Shown piece by piece: positions 26,258 to 35,425 of a DNA stretch of 64,000 nucleotides (its first letter is position 1; each line of letters opens with the position of its first letter). The notes under the pieces are model-generated. The model made no database searches and was not told the origin of the DNA. It worked only from the letters and a program-made list of their open reading frames with translations. The DNA comes from Paenirhodobacter ferrireducens (lineage in GTDB: Bacteria > Pseudomonadota > Alphaproteobacteria > Rhodobacterales > Rhodobacteraceae): the NCBI RefSeq assembly GCF_004022265.1, contig NZ_SAVB01000016.1:62001-126000 (forward strand). Direction: 5' to 3'. Position numbers and translations under genes: made by a program.

Positions 26258-26890
26258 TCAGCCCTCGCCGCTCTCCCCGGTGCCATCTTCGTCCGGCTTT
26301 TCAACGGCGTAGCGGGAGAAGAGCTTCCCCTGCCCGATGAAGAAGCCGAACATGAGCAGCGTCAGGCCGAAGGTCTTGAAGTTGACCCAGGCGGCGTCGG
26401 ACATCGTGCGCCAGATCACCTCGTTCGCGACGGCAAGGCCGAGGAACAGGATCACCAGCCGCTTCGTCAGGATCATCCAGCCCTCGTGCCGCATCGGGAT
26501 CGCGTCTTCCATCACCAGCTGCAGCCAGGGCTTGCCGCGCGCCAGCCCGAAGCCCAGCAGCGCCGCGAAGAGCAGATAGATCAGCGTCGGCTTCATCTTG
26601 AAGAAATGCGGGTCGTTGAACCACACCGAGAGCCCGCCGAAGACCACGACCAGCACCAGCGTCGCCACCTGCATCGGCGAGAGCCGGCCGGTGAGGCGCC
26701 ACAGGATCAGCGTCGAGACGACCAGCAGCGGCACGAAGATCGCCGTGGCCAGCACGAAGCCCGAATAGCTCTGCCCGCCGAAGGCGACATGGGCGTCCTT
26801 GAGCCGGTTGAAGGCGATGAAGAAGACCAGCAGCGGCCCGAAATCGAGCGCGGCCTTCAGCCAGGGATTGATCTTGCGTTTGCCGCTCAT
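26258..26890 (-). CDS. yciB: YciB/IspZ family inner-membrane septation protein
   Basis: 210 residues with five to six hydrophobic helices. Contains the family hallmarks FGPLLVFFIAFN near the start, SGFVLATAIFVP, FNDPHFFKMKPT in the centre, and NEVIWRTMSDAAWVNFKTFG near residue 160. YciB proteins affect cell-envelope synthesis and septation; the exact activity is not known. It follows the EamA-type gene by 14 bp on the same strand. Confidence 0.92.
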   Translation of the reverse strand: MSGKRKINPWLKAALDFGPLLVFFIAFNRLKDAHVAFGGQSYSGFVLATAIFVPLLVVSTLILWRLTGRLSPMQVATLVLVVVFGGLSVWFNDPHFFKMKPTLIYLLFAALLGFGLARGKPWLQLVMEDAIPMRHEGWMILTKRLVILFLGLAVANEVIWRTMSDAAWVNFKTFGLTLLMFGFFIGQGKLFSRYAVEKPDEDGTGESGEG

Positions 26891-26904
26891 GTCGTCATCC
26901 GTTC

Positions 26905-27810
26905 TCAGCGGTTGCCCGCGAATTCCACGATCACCGCGCCGGCGGCGATCAGTGCCATCAGCGCCGTGCGCCGCGATCCGACCTTCTCGCCCAGCACGAG
27001 CCAGCCGATCAGCGCCGCGAAGACCGTCGAGGTCTCGCGCAGCACCGCGGCCTCTCCCACCCGGTCGAGACGCGTCGCCAGCATGATCGCACCGAAGGAG
27101 AAATAGGCGACAAAGGCGCCAAGCACACCCCTTTTCAGCAAGGGCAGCAGTTCCGAGCCCGGAACGTGGCGCCAGCGCCGCAGGGTGAACAGCGGCATGA
27201 ACCAGCCGTCGAGGAAGAAGAACCAGGCGAGGAAGGTGAAGGGGTCGGCCGTGGCGCGGATGCCATAGGCGTCATAGGTGGTGTAAAGCGCAACGAAACC
27301 GCCGGTCAGCACCGCCAGCGCCAGCGCCGGCACCATCGTCTCGCGGCCCGTCGTGACGTGGCGCAGGTTGTAGAGCGCCAGCCCGTAGATCCCCGCGAGC
27401 AACACCCCGACCCCCGCCCATTGGCCCGCGGTGAAATGCTCGCCGAAGAGCAGCCCGGCCCCGATCACCGCAAAGAGCGGCGCCGTGCCGCGCACCACCG
27501 GATAGACCACGGTATAGGCGCCGCGGGCATAGGTCATCGCCTGCGCGAACTTGTAGGCGATGTGGATCACCACCACCGTGGCGAAGATCGGCCACATGTG
27601 CAGCTCGGGCCAGGGCACGACAAACAGTGCGAAAGGCGCGGCAATCAGGCCATAGGAGGCGTCGATCGCGGCGCGGCTGATCCACGGGTCATGCCGCCCC
27701 TTCTGCAGCGCACCGAAGAGCGCATGCAGGAAGGCCGCCATTAGCGCGAGCGCGAGCGCCGCGTGGTGCCCCGCTGGCGTGCCCTCGAGCGAGGCGATAA
27801 GGTCACTCAT
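26905..27810 (-). CDS. EamA/DMT superfamily transporter
   Basis: 301 residues with about ten hydrophobic helices in two EamA repeats, ending in a polar tail. The helix 3-4 region YARGAYTVVYPVVRGTAP near residue 95 and the late VLRETSTVFAALIGWLVLGEK segment are typical of drug/metabolite exporters. Substrate unknown. The start MSDLIASLEG is set by GGAGGGATGGC. It diverges from the MgtC-like gene with only 24 bp between the two start codons, and its promoter must lie inside that gene. Confidence 0.85.
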   Translation of the reverse strand: MSDLIASLEGTPAGHHAALALALMAAFLHALFGALQKGRHDPWISRAAIDASYGLIAAPFALFVVPWPELHMWPIFATVVVIHIAYKFAQAMTYARGAYTVVYPVVRGTAPLFAVIGAGLLFGEHFTAGQWAGVGVLLAGIYGLALYNLRHVTTGRETMVPALALAVLTGGFVALYTTYDAYGIRATADPFTFLAWFFFLDGWFMPLFTLRRWRHVPGSELLPLLKRGVLGAFVAYFSFGAIMLATRLDRVGEAAVLRETSTVFAALIGWLVLGEKVGSRRTALMALIAAGAVIVEFAGNR

Positions 27811-27834
27811 GCCATCCCTCCGCGGAGTTTCCCG

Positions 27835-28419
27835 ATGCAGATCCTGTCGCAGCTCTGGACCGACCTGTCCGAGTCCTTCACCGCCACGCCGCCCTCGGTC
27901 GCGACGATGCGGATGCTGGCCGCGCTCGCGCTTGGCGGCGCGATCGGCTTCGAGCGGGAATGGCACCACAAGCCCGCCGGGCTGCGCACCCACATGCTGA
28001 TCGCCGTCGCCGCATCGCTCTTTGCGCTGATCGCGCTCGAACTCGTCGACATCTCGCGCAGCGAGGGGGCGGCAAGCGGCGCGCGCTCGGACATCGTGCG
28101 ACTGATCGGCGCCGTCACCTCGGGCGTCGCCTTCCTTGCCGCCGGCACGATCATCACCTCGGGCGGCCGGGTGCGCGGGCTGACGACGGGGGCCAGCATG
28201 TGGCTTGCCGGCGCGGTGGGGCTTGCCTGCGGCACCGGGCGGATCGGGCTCGGCGCGCTCGCCACCGGCATCACCGTTACCGTGCTATGGGTGTTCCGCC
28301 GGCTCGAGGAACGGCTCGAAAGCCCCGCGGTGCGGGCGATGAACGAGGATGCCGATGTGCCGATGACGCCCGACGACGAGGCGCGGCACCGGCACACGCC
28401 CACCGATCCGATGGCCTGA
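27835..28419 (+). CDS. MgtC/SapB family membrane protein
   Basis: 194 residues with four to five transmembrane helices. The MgtC core is visible: LALGGAIGFEREWHHKPAGLR near residue 25, HMLIAVAASLF, and GLTTGASMWLAGAVGLACG near residue 115. MgtC proteins modulate the F1Fo ATPase and magnesium or acid stress in pathogens; role here unknown. Start MQILSQLW chosen because of CGGAG eight bases upstream and because the upstream in-frame extension lies inside the divergent gene. Confidence 0.88.
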   Translation: MQILSQLWTDLSESFTATPPSVATMRMLAALALGGAIGFEREWHHKPAGLRTHMLIAVAASLFALIALELVDISRSEGAASGARSDIVRLIGAVTSGVAFLAAGTIITSGGRVRGLTTGASMWLAGAVGLACGTGRIGLGALATGITVTVLWVFRRLEERLESPAVRAMNEDADVPMTPDDEARHRHTPTDPMA

Positions 28420-28437
28420 CCCGGGGTCATCGCCGGT

Positions 28438-29499
28438 TCAGTCCTCCACCCCCACCAGCGCGCGGGCGAACTCCTCGGGGTCGAAGGGGGCAAGGTCGTC
28501 GATCTGCTCGCCCACGCCGATCGCATGGATCGGCAGGCCGAACTTGTCGGCGAGCGCAACGAGGACACCGCCTTTCGCCGTGCCGTCGAGCTTGGTCATC
28601 ACCAGCCCCGAGACATCGGCGATCTTCGAGAAGATCTCGACCTGGCTCAGCGCGTTCTGCCCGGTGGTGGCATCGAGCACCAAAAGCGTGTTGTGCGGCG
28701 CGTCGGGGGCCTTCTTGCGGATCACCCGGACGATCTTCGCCAGCTCCTCCATCAGGTCGGCGCGGTTCTGCAACCGCCCGGCGGTGTCGATCATCAGAAG
28801 ATCGGCGCCATCCTCCTGCGCCTTGGTCATCGCGTCGAAGGCGAGCGAGGCCGGGTCAGAGCCCTCGGGCGCGGTCAGCACCGGCACACCCGCGCGCTCG
28901 CCCCAGACCTTCAGCTGTTCGACGGCCGCGGCGCGGAAGGTGTCGCCCGCGGCGATCACCACCGTCTTGCCGGCGGCGCGGAACTGCGAGGCGAGCTTGC
29001 CGATCGTCGTGGTCTTGCCCGAGCCGTTCACGCCGACGACCAGAACCACCTGCGGGCGCTTGGCATAAAGCGGCATCGGCCGGGCGACGGGCTCCATGAT
29101 CCGGGCGATCTCCGCCGCCAGAAGCGCCTTGATCTCGGGCACGGAGAGCTTGCGCCCCATCCGCCCCTCGGCAAGGTTTGCGGTGACCCGCAGCGCGGTG
29201 TCCACCCCCATGTCCGAGGCGATCAGCAGCTCCTCGAGGCTTTCGAGCATCGCGTCGTCGAGAACGCGGCGCGGCGCCTCCTCGCCCGTGCGGCCCAGCA
29301 GCCGGCCGAGGAAACCGGGCTTGCGCGCCTCTTCCGCGGGCGCTTCGGGGGCCGGCGCTTCGGCAATGGGCGTCGGGGCCTCGGGGGCGACATCAGGCGT
29401 CCCGGTCTCGGCAGCCTCGGCGACGATCGCCTCGAGCCCCTCCTCAAGCCTCGAGGAGGACCGGGTCAGGCGCGACTTGAGCTTGGAAAAGAACGACAT
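28438..29499 (-). CDS. ftsY: FtsY, signal recognition particle receptor
   Basis: GTPase that docks SRP-ribosome complexes at the inner membrane. The 353-residue protein has an acidic, Pro/Ala-rich A domain (about residues 20-55), the helical N domain, and the NG GTPase domain: G1 GVNGSGKTTTIGKLA near residue 165, DTFRAAAVEQL, G3 DTAGRLQN, G4 TKLDGTAKGG and G5 GVGEQIDDLAPFD. Start MSFFSKLKSRL set by GGAGGTCCCCCG. It converges with the MgtC-like gene (18-bp gap). Confidence 0.96.
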   Translation of the reverse strand: MSFFSKLKSRLTRSSSRLEEGLEAIVAEAAETGTPDVAPEAPTPIAEAPAPEAPAEEARKPGFLGRLLGRTGEEAPRRVLDDAMLESLEELLIASDMGVDTALRVTANLAEGRMGRKLSVPEIKALLAAEIARIMEPVARPMPLYAKRPQVVLVVGVNGSGKTTTIGKLASQFRAAGKTVVIAAGDTFRAAAVEQLKVWGERAGVPVLTAPEGSDPASLAFDAMTKAQEDGADLLMIDTAGRLQNRADLMEELAKIVRVIRKKAPDAPHNTLLVLDATTGQNALSQVEIFSKIADVSGLVMTKLDGTAKGGVLVALADKFGLPIHAIGVGEQIDDLAPFDPEEFARALVGVED

Positions 29500-29553
29500 C
29501 GGGGGACCTCCGTTTCCTTTCACCTACTGGATGCGGGCGCGCGATGGAAGGGC

Positions 29554-30183
29554 TCAGGGCAGCAGCCCGCCCGCAAGGATCAAGACCTGAGCCGGCCAGT
29601 AGAGCGCCCAGACGAGATAGGCCGCCGCCTGCGCGCCGCGCCCGGGCGCCAGCACGAAGCGCTGCAGCGCCAGAACGAAGTCCGAGGCGACGAAGACGAG
29701 CGCGCCGAGGACGAGCCGCGGTGCGCCCGAAAGCCCGAGCGCCGCGAGCGCCATCGCTGCGATCACGACGATATAGCCGCGCACCGGCACGACCATCCCC
29801 TCGGCCCGCGGCGCGATCCACAGCACCGCGGCGGCGGCGCCGAGCAGCAGCGCCAGCGTCGGCAACAGCGGTGGCGCCCCGGCGCCCAGCACGAGGAACA
29901 GGGCGAGATAGGCCAGATGCCCTGCGGCAAACCCCGCCATGCCGGCAAGGAACATTCCCCGTCCCGGCCGCGACAGGCAGAAATCACCAAGCGCACCCAG
30001 CATCAGCCCGAGCGACAGCAGCACCGGCGCGCCCGCGCGCAGCGCAATGACGGCCAGCAACAGCACCGACAGCGTCTTGGTCACGGTCTTCGGCCAGCTC
30101 TCCATGGCCGCGGCAAAGCGCAGCAGATACAGCGCCGCCAGGGCGGCCGCGATCAGGAAAAGCGGATCGGTCAAAAGGCTCAT
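29554..30183 (-). CDS. YhhN/TMEM86 family membrane protein (lysoplasmalogenase-like)
   Basis: 209 residues, almost wholly hydrophobic with about eight helices. Contains LGDFCLS near residue 68 and the late VFVASDFVLALQRF, which match the two Asp-containing motifs of the YhhN/TMEM86 family, whose mammalian member hydrolyses lysoplasmalogen. Start taken at the ATG at 30183; a GTG two codons upstream is also possible and neither has a strong ribosome site. It lies 54 bases before ftsY on the same strand. Confidence 0.85.
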   Translation of the reverse strand: MSLLTDPLFLIAAALAALYLLRFAAAMESWPKTVTKTLSVLLLAVIALRAGAPVLLSLGLMLGALGDFCLSRPGRGMFLAGMAGFAAGHLAYLALFLVLGAGAPPLLPTLALLLGAAAAVLWIAPRAEGMVVPVRGYIVVIAAMALAALGLSGAPRLVLGALVFVASDFVLALQRFVLAPGRGAQAAAYLVWALYWPAQVLILAGGLLP

Positions 30184-30292
30184 GCCCACAGTCGTGCAGA
30201 AAATCCGCCCTGCGGCAAGCCTTCACCCTGACTTGGCCCGATTTTGCGCTAGACTGCCCCGAAACGCCAGAAGACGCGCCGAGAGCAGTGCC

Positions 30293-31435
30293 ATGTCAGA
30301 CCGTTCCGACCTTTCCGTCCGCCTTGCCCGACTCGCGCAGGGGCTGCGCACGATCGGGCATGCCGTGCCCGGGATCGACCTCTTTGCCGCCGCGACCTTC
30401 GCGCCGGTGCCGCTCATCGTGCTTGGCGCGTTCTTCGGCGGGATCTGGCCCTGGCTCGCCGTCGCCTGGATCGGCGGGGTGGTCTACGCCCTCGACCGGC
30501 TCATCGCCCATGCCGCCCCGGACGCCCCCGAGGGCCGCGAGTTTCCCGCCGCCGACCGGCTCTCGGTGGCGCTGGCGGTGGCGCATTTCGTCCTGCTTCT
30601 TCTGGGCGTCGCGGCGCTTTCCGGGGCGACGGGGCTGTCGATCCCGGCCCGCATCGCGCTCTTCTTCGCCTGCGGGCTGTTCTTCGGGCAGGTGTCGAAC
30701 TCGAACGCGCACGAGCTCATCCACCGCGCCGACAAGCGGCTCTTCGTGCTGGGCAAATGGGTCTATATCTCGCTGCTCTACGGCCATCACACTTCGGCGC
30801 ACCGGCTGGTGCATCACCGCTTCGTCGCCACTCGCGACGACCCGAATAGCGCGGTGCTGGGCGAAAGCTTCTGGGCCTTCGCGCCCCAGGCCTGGACCGG
30901 CGCCTTCATCGCCGGATGGGAGATGGAGGAGGCCCGGCGCAAGCGCCTTGCACCCGAGGGCTGGAAGGCCCGGCTTGCCGCGGTGAACCCCTATGTCAGC
31001 TATGTGCTGGGCGCGCTCTGGTGCCTGATCCTCGTCGGGCTGCTTTTCGGTCTCGCCGGGGTGGCCGCCTATCTCGCGCTGTGCCTTTACGCGCAGATGC
31101 AGATCCTGCTCGCAGATTACGTGCAGCACTACGGGCTCGAGCGCGCCCAGACCGGAAACGGACAATACGAGCCCGTCAGCGCCCGCCACAGCTGGGACGC
31201 GCCCGATCCGGTCTCCTCGCTGTGGATGCTGAACGCGCCGCGCCATTCGGACCACCACGCCCACCCGGCCCGGCCCTATCCTGAGCTGCGCCTTGGCGAG
31301 ACCACGGCCGAGGGGCGGCCGATGCTGCCGCGCTCACTGCCGGCGATGGCGACGCTCGCATTGATCCCGCCGCTGTGGCACCGGGTGATGGACCGCCGCG
31401 CCCGCGCCCTGCGCAAGCCCGCCCGCGGGGTCTGA
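30293..31435 (+). CDS. alkB: AlkB-type alkane 1-monooxygenase (membrane di-iron hydroxylase)
   Basis: 380-residue membrane protein with four or more helices and the histidine clusters of the AlkB family: HELIH near residue 142, GHHTSAHRLVHH near 165, the YVQHYGLER motif near 280 and NAPRHSDHHAHP near 310. These bind two irons for omega-hydroxylation of alkanes or fatty chains. The YVQHYGLER and RHSDHH signatures favour AlkB over ordinary fatty-acid desaturases. No rubredoxin or rubredoxin reductase gene is adjacent, so electron supply must come from elsewhere. The physiological substrate is unproven. Confidence 0.85.
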   Translation: MSDRSDLSVRLARLAQGLRTIGHAVPGIDLFAAATFAPVPLIVLGAFFGGIWPWLAVAWIGGVVYALDRLIAHAAPDAPEGREFPAADRLSVALAVAHFVLLLLGVAALSGATGLSIPARIALFFACGLFFGQVSNSNAHELIHRADKRLFVLGKWVYISLLYGHHTSAHRLVHHRFVATRDDPNSAVLGESFWAFAPQAWTGAFIAGWEMEEARRKRLAPEGWKARLAAVNPYVSYVLGALWCLILVGLLFGLAGVAAYLALCLYAQMQILLADYVQHYGLERAQTGNGQYEPVSARHSWDAPDPVSSLWMLNAPRHSDHHAHPARPYPELRLGETTAEGRPMLPRSLPAMATLALIPPLWHRVMDRRARALRKPARGV

Positions 31436-31511
31436 GCCCGCTCACGGTGCTTTGGCTTTTCCCGCCCGCCGATCCGGGGCAAGCTGGCGCGACCGAACCG
31501 GAGACCCCGCG

Positions 31512-31922
31512 ATGCGCGCCCGCCTGATCCTGCCCCTTCTCCTCGCCCTCGCGCCCCTGCCGCTTGCCGCGGCCGAGGTCGGTCCGCCGATGACTGCCGA
31601 GGAGTTCGACGCCCGGACGCTCGGCAAGACGATCACCTATTCCGCCGGCGGGCAGGTCTATGGCATCGAGGAATACCGCCCCGGCCACAAGGTCGTCTGG
31701 GCCTTTGCCGAGGGCGAGTGCCACGAGGGCGACTGGTTCCAGCAGGGCGACCAGATCTGCTTCGACTATCACGACGACACGCCGTTGCAGTGCTGGACCT
31801 TCCACGACAGCCCGGACGGGCTCGTCGCCCGCTTCGAGGGGCGCGACGACGGCGAGCCGCTGATCTCGCTCAAGGAGAGCACGACCTCGCTGAACTGCCC
31901 CGGGCCGGATCTTGGGGTCTGA
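31512..31922 (+). CDS. Small secreted protein, unknown function
   Basis: 136 residues. A clear signal peptide (ILPLLLALAPLPLAAA, cleavage near residue 20) precedes an acidic domain with four cysteines (EGECHEG, QICFDY, LQCWTF, SLNCPG), which could form two disulfides. It contains GKTITYSAGG and RPGHKVVWAF. It resembles small periplasmic proteins found across Rhodobacteraceae but no named family was recognised. It lies 76 bp after the AlkB gene, possibly co-transcribed, and ends at an inverted-repeat terminator element. Confidence 0.7.
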   Translation: MRARLILPLLLALAPLPLAAAEVGPPMTAEEFDARTLGKTITYSAGGQVYGIEEYRPGHKVVWAFAEGECHEGDWFQQGDQICFDYHDDTPLQCWTFHDSPDGLVARFEGRDDGEPLISLKESTTSLNCPGPDLGV

Positions 31923-31959
31923 TCCGCCCGGCCACGGCGCCCGGCGGCGCGGGCAGAGT

Positions 31960-32055
31960 GAGTATTTTTGCCAAGAAAAAGCCAGGGCGGCGCGCGCGAT
32001 GCCCCGCCCCGACCTTGAGAACAGCCCGTTGCGCTTTTTCTTGGTCCAAATACTC
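31960..32055. repeat. Inverted GAGTATTT element between convergent genes (bidirectional terminator)
   Basis: Left arm 31960-31982 begins GAGTATTTTTGCCAAG; right arm 32033-32055 ends CCAAATACTC; the arms match at 20 of 23 positions. The A/T-rich portions give a U-tract in either direction. Same core as the element at 23680-23738. Confidence 0.65.
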
Positions 32056-32084
32056 ATCCGACCGCCGTCACCGGCGCGGCGGGG

Positions 32085-33617
32085 TCAGAACAGGCTCCCC
32101 TGCTCCGGTGGCTCGTCCTTGCGCGCACGGCGCCGCGGTGTGGGGGCGACGGGGCCTGGCGCAGGGGCGCTGCCCTCGCCCGGATGGGCCGGCACACGGC
32201 CGTCGTGGAACTCGATCTCCAGCGTGGCCGCCGCGGCGGCCTCGGCCGCACGGGTGACGAGCGTCTCGCCCGTGCGCACCACCGCATAGCCGCGCTTCAA
32301 CGTCTCGCGATACCCCAGCGTCTGGCGCATCCGGTCGAGCCGGTCGAGCCGCTCGGCCAGTGCCGCAAGACGCGCCTGCGGGGCGCGCGCGAGCCGGTCG
32401 CTCAGCCCTTCGAGCGTCGCGCGGTTGCGGGTGTTCGCCCGCTCTGCCTCGAGCCGGGTGCGGGCGAGCGCAGGCGCCAGACGCGCCGCCAGGGTTTCGA
32501 GCCGCCGCCCCTCCTGCGCGAGGTAGCGGCGCAGGATCGCCGGCGCGATCCGCGCCTCGAGCGGCGCAAAGCCTGCGCGTTTGCGCACCGTCACCATCCG
32601 CAGCGCCGGGGCGAGCCGGTCCGACATCAGGTCGAAGCGCTGCCGCGCCGGCGCGATCAGCGTCTCGGGCCGGCCAAGGGCGCGGGAGAGATCGCGCAGC
32701 CGCTGGCCGTGCCCCTCGACCCGGCCGCGCGCCGCGCGCGCCATCCGCGCCTCGGTCTCGGCGAGCCAGGTGGCAAGGTCGGCGCGCACCGGCACCGCGA
32801 TCTCGGCCGCCGCGGTCGGGGTGGGTGCGCGGCGGTCGGCGGCGAAGTCGATCAGCGTGGTATCGGTCTCGTGCCCCACGGCCGAGATCAGCGGAATGCG
32901 GCTGGTGGCCGCCGCGCGCACCACCGCCTCTTCGTTGAAGCCCCACAGGTCTTCGAGCGAGCCGCCGCCACGGGCGACGATGATCAGGTCGGGGCGCGGG
33001 ATCGCACCGCCCTCGGGCAGGGCGTTGAAGCCGCGGATCGCCGCCGCCACCTCGGGCGCGCAGGCCTGCCCCTGCACCGCCACCGGCCAGATCAGCACCC
33101 GGCGCGGGAAGCGGTCGCGCAGCCGGTGCAGGATGTCGCGGATCACCGCGCCCGAGGGCGAGGTGACGACGCCGATCACGCCCGGCAACCACGGCAGCGG
33201 TTTCTTGCGGTGTTCATCAAACAGGCCCTCGGCGGCGAGCGCCCGGCGCCGCGCCTCGAGCATCGCCATCAGCGCCCCCGCCCCGGCGGGTTCGACGTCA
33301 TCGACGATGAGCTGGTATTTCGACTGGCCCGGGAAGGTGGTCATGCGGCCGGCGGCGATGACCTCCATCCCCTCCTCGGGGCGGATCTGCATCCGCGCGA
33401 CCTGCCCCTTCCAGCTCACCGCGGCGATCACCGCGCTGGCGTCCTTGAGGTCGAAATACATGTGACCCGAGGACGGGCGGCTGACGCGGCCCACCTCGCC
33501 GCGCACGCGCACGCGGCCGAACTCGCCCTCGATCACGCGCTTCACCGCGCCCGAGATCTCGGAAACCGTGTATTCATGGGCATTGCCGCTGCCCGGGCTG
33601 TCGTCGAGAAGGTCCAT
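32085..33617 (-). CDS. xseA: XseA, exodeoxyribonuclease VII large subunit
   Basis: 510 residues. An N-terminal OB fold ([17 protein letters not shown], then [20 protein letters not shown]) precedes the catalytic Exonuc_VII_L domain with [14 protein letters not shown] near residue 140, [15 protein letters not shown] near 195, and [23 protein letters not shown] split around residue 220. A long coiled-coil region follows. The start [11 protein letters not shown] gives the family N-terminus; the much longer upstream frame runs across purD. It diverges from purD. Confidence 0.95.
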   Translation of the reverse strand: MDLLDDSPGSGNAHEYTVSEISGAVKRVIEGEFGRVRVRGEVGRVSRPSSGHMYFDLKDASAVIAAVSWKGQVARMQIRPEEGMEVIAAGRMTTFPGQSKYQLIVDDVEPAGAGALMAMLEARRRALAAEGLFDEHRKKPLPWLPGVIGVVTSPSGAVIRDILHRLRDRFPRRVLIWPVAVQGQACAPEVAAAIRGFNALPEGGAIPRPDLIIVARGGGSLEDLWGFNEEAVVRAAATSRIPLISAVGHETDTTLIDFAADRRAPTPTAAAEIAVPVRADLATWLAETEARMARAARGRVEGHGQRLRDLSRALGRPETLIAPARQRFDLMSDRLAPALRMVTVRKRAGFAPLEARIAPAILRRYLAQEGRRLETLAARLAPALARTRLEAERANTRNRATLEGLSDRLARAPQARLAALAERLDRLDRMRQTLGYRETLKRGYAVVRTGETLVTRAAEAAAAATLEIEFHDGRVPAHPGEGSAPAPGPVAPTPRRRARKDEPPEQGSLF

Positions 33618-33627
33618 CTGCGCCTTG

Positions 33628-33647
33628 CCTGATGTCAGGTCTGACCT
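33628..33647. promoter_or_regulatory. Overlapping palindromes in the xseA-purD divergent promoter
   Basis: CCTGATGTCAGG (33628-33639) overlaps GTCAGGTCTGAC (33634-33645) and AGGTCTGACCT (33637-33647). These occupy the middle of the 67-bp gap between divergent start codons and could bind a dimeric repressor. No specific regulator can be named. Confidence 0.35.
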
Positions 33648-33684
33648 TAGAAGGCCGGAAAGCGAAGGCCAAGGGGGTGCGCCG

Positions 33685-34947
33685 ATGAACATTCTGATCC
33701 TGGGCGGCGGCGGCCGCGAACATGCCCTTGCCTGGGCGGTGAAGCAGAACCCGAAATGCGACCGGCTGATCGTCGCGCCGGGCAATGCAGGCATCGGCGC
33801 GATTGCCGAACTGGCCGCGATCGAGCCGACCGATGCGGCGGCAGTGCTGGCCTGCGTCGAGGAAAACGCCATCGATTTCGTCATCGTCGGCCCCGAGGCG
33901 CCGCTGGCCGCGGGCGTGGCGGATGCGCTGCGCGCGGCGGGCATCCTGACCTTCGGCCCCTCGGCCGCGGCGGCGAAGCTCGAGGCGTCAAAAGCCTTCA
34001 CCAAGGAAGTCTGCGACGCCTGTGGCGCGCCGACCGCCGCCTGGGCGCGGTTCTCGGACGCGGCGGCCGCGAAGGACTATGTCCGCGCCCAGGGCGCGCC
34101 GATCGTGGTCAAGGCCGACGGGCTGGCCGCGGGCAAGGGCGTGATCGTGGCGATGACGCTCGACGAGGCGCTCGACGGCATCGACGAGATCTTCGGGGGC
34201 GCCTTCGGTGCGGCGGGTGCCGAGGTGGTGATCGAGGAATTCATGGCGGGCGAAGAGGCGAGCTTCTTCATCCTGTCAGACGGCACCGACGTGCTGCCCG
34301 TCGGCACCGCGCAGGATCACAAGCGCGTGGGCGATGGCGACACCGGGCCGAACACCGGCGGCATGGGCGCCTATTCCCCTGCCCCGGTGCTGACCACCGC
34401 GATCCAGGAACAGGTGCTGTCCGAGATCGTGCGCCCGACGATTGCCGAGATGGCAGCCCGCGGCACCCCGTTCCAGGGCGTGCTTTATGCCGGGCTGATG
34501 ATCGAGAACGGCCGCGCCCGGCTCGTGGAATACAACGTCCGCTTCGGCGATCCGGAATGCCAGGTGCTGATGCTGCGGCTTGGCGCGCAGGCGCTCGATC
34601 TGCTCCTCGCCTGCGCCGAGGGGCGTCTGGCCGAGGTCGAGGCGCAATGGGCCGACGACCATGCGCTGACCGTGGTGATGGCGGCGAAGGGCTATCCCGG
34701 CGCCTATGTGAAGGGCAGCGAGATCCGCGGCCTCGCCGATCTGCCCGAGGACAGCGCGCGGATGGTCTTCCATGCCGGCACCGCGCTGAAGGATGGCAAG
34801 GTGCTGGCCACTGGCGGGCGGGTGCTGAACGTCACCGCCCGCGGCGCGACGCTGAAGGAGGCGCAGGAGCGCGCCTATGCGATGGTCGACCGGATCGACT
34901 GGCCCGAAGGCTTCTGCCGGCGCGACATCGGCTGGCGCGCGCTCTGA
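33685..34947 (+). CDS. purD: PurD, phosphoribosylamine--glycine ligase
   Basis: ATP-grasp enzyme for the second step of de novo purine synthesis. The 420-residue protein has the N-terminal [14 protein letters not shown], the ATP-grasp region with [16 protein letters not shown] near residue 140, and the family signature [11 protein letters not shown] near residue 287. Length and motifs are standard. AAGGGGG sits ahead of the ATG. Confidence 0.97.
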   Translation: MNILILGGGGREHALAWAVKQNPKCDRLIVAPGNAGIGAIAELAAIEPTDAAAVLACVEENAIDFVIVGPEAPLAAGVADALRAAGILTFGPSAAAAKLEASKAFTKEVCDACGAPTAAWARFSDAAAAKDYVRAQGAPIVVKADGLAAGKGVIVAMTLDEALDGIDEIFGGAFGAAGAEVVIEEFMAGEEASFFILSDGTDVLPVGTAQDHKRVGDGDTGPNTGGMGAYSPAPVLTTAIQEQVLSEIVRPTIAEMAARGTPFQGVLYAGLMIENGRARLVEYNVRFGDPECQVLMLRLGAQALDLLLACAEGRLAEVEAQWADDHALTVVMAAKGYPGAYVKGSEIRGLADLPEDSARMVFHAGTALKDGKVLATGGRVLNVTARGATLKEAQERAYAMVDRIDWPEGFCRRDIGWRAL

Positions 34948-34959
34948 ACCGAGACGCGA

Positions 34960-35000
34960 AGGGGGGCGCTGCCCCCCTGCCCCCCGGGATATTTGGGGCA
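34960..35000. repeat. Single copy of the dispersed GGGGCGCTGCCCCC intergenic element
   Basis: Contains GGGGGGCGCTGCCCCCCTG followed by CCCCCCGGGATATTTGG, the same building blocks as the inverted pair at 23646-23766. It lies between the converging purD and DsrE-like genes and probably helps terminate purD transcription. Confidence 0.55.
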
Positions 35001-35044
35001 ATTGGAAGATCAGGGGCGCGTGAGCCGCGACGGCGGGGGCGCGC

Positions 35045-35413
35045 TCAGGGCCGCAGATAGGCCCAGCCGGCGCGTTGCAGCTCAATGAGACGCACCACGC
35101 CCGAGGGCACGATCCGCGCTGCGGGCAGAAGCACGGGGGCGGTTCCCTCGTCGCGGCTGATCCCGCGCAGGGTGTTCGCGCAGGCAGAGAAGCGCACGCC
35201 CCCGGCGGCAAGTTCGGCCACCCGGTCGGCCAGCGGCGAGAGATCGGCGCGCAGCAGCGCGAGCCCCGGCCCGTTCGCCACCAGCTCGACCGCGACCGCC
35301 TGCCCCGCCTGCGCGTAATGGGCGCAGAGGTTCGCCATGTTGTTCAGCGCCATCCGCATCCGCGCGGGGTCGGCCTCGTCGAGGTGGACCGCCACCTGCA
35401 CCGTTTCGTCCAT
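35045..35413 (-). CDS. DsrE-like sulfur-relay family protein
   Basis: 122-residue soluble protein. The fold pattern (strand VQVAVHLDEAD, helix MRMALNNMANLCAHY, strand VAVELVANGPGLALL) and the single Cys in RFSACANTLRG near residue 78 fit the DsrE/YchN superfamily, whose members carry sulfur as a persulfide or act as small regulators. No DsrF or DsrH partner is adjacent. It follows tadA by 12 bp with GGAGGACGGA before the ATG, so the two are likely co-transcribed. Function not assignable further. Confidence 0.7.
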   Translation of the reverse strand: MDETVQVAVHLDEADPARMRMALNNMANLCAHYAQAGQAVAVELVANGPGLALLRADLSPLADRVAELAAGGVRFSACANTLRGISRDEGTAPVLLPAARIVPSGVVRLIELQRAGWAYLRP

Positions 35414-35425
35414 TCCGTCCTCCGG

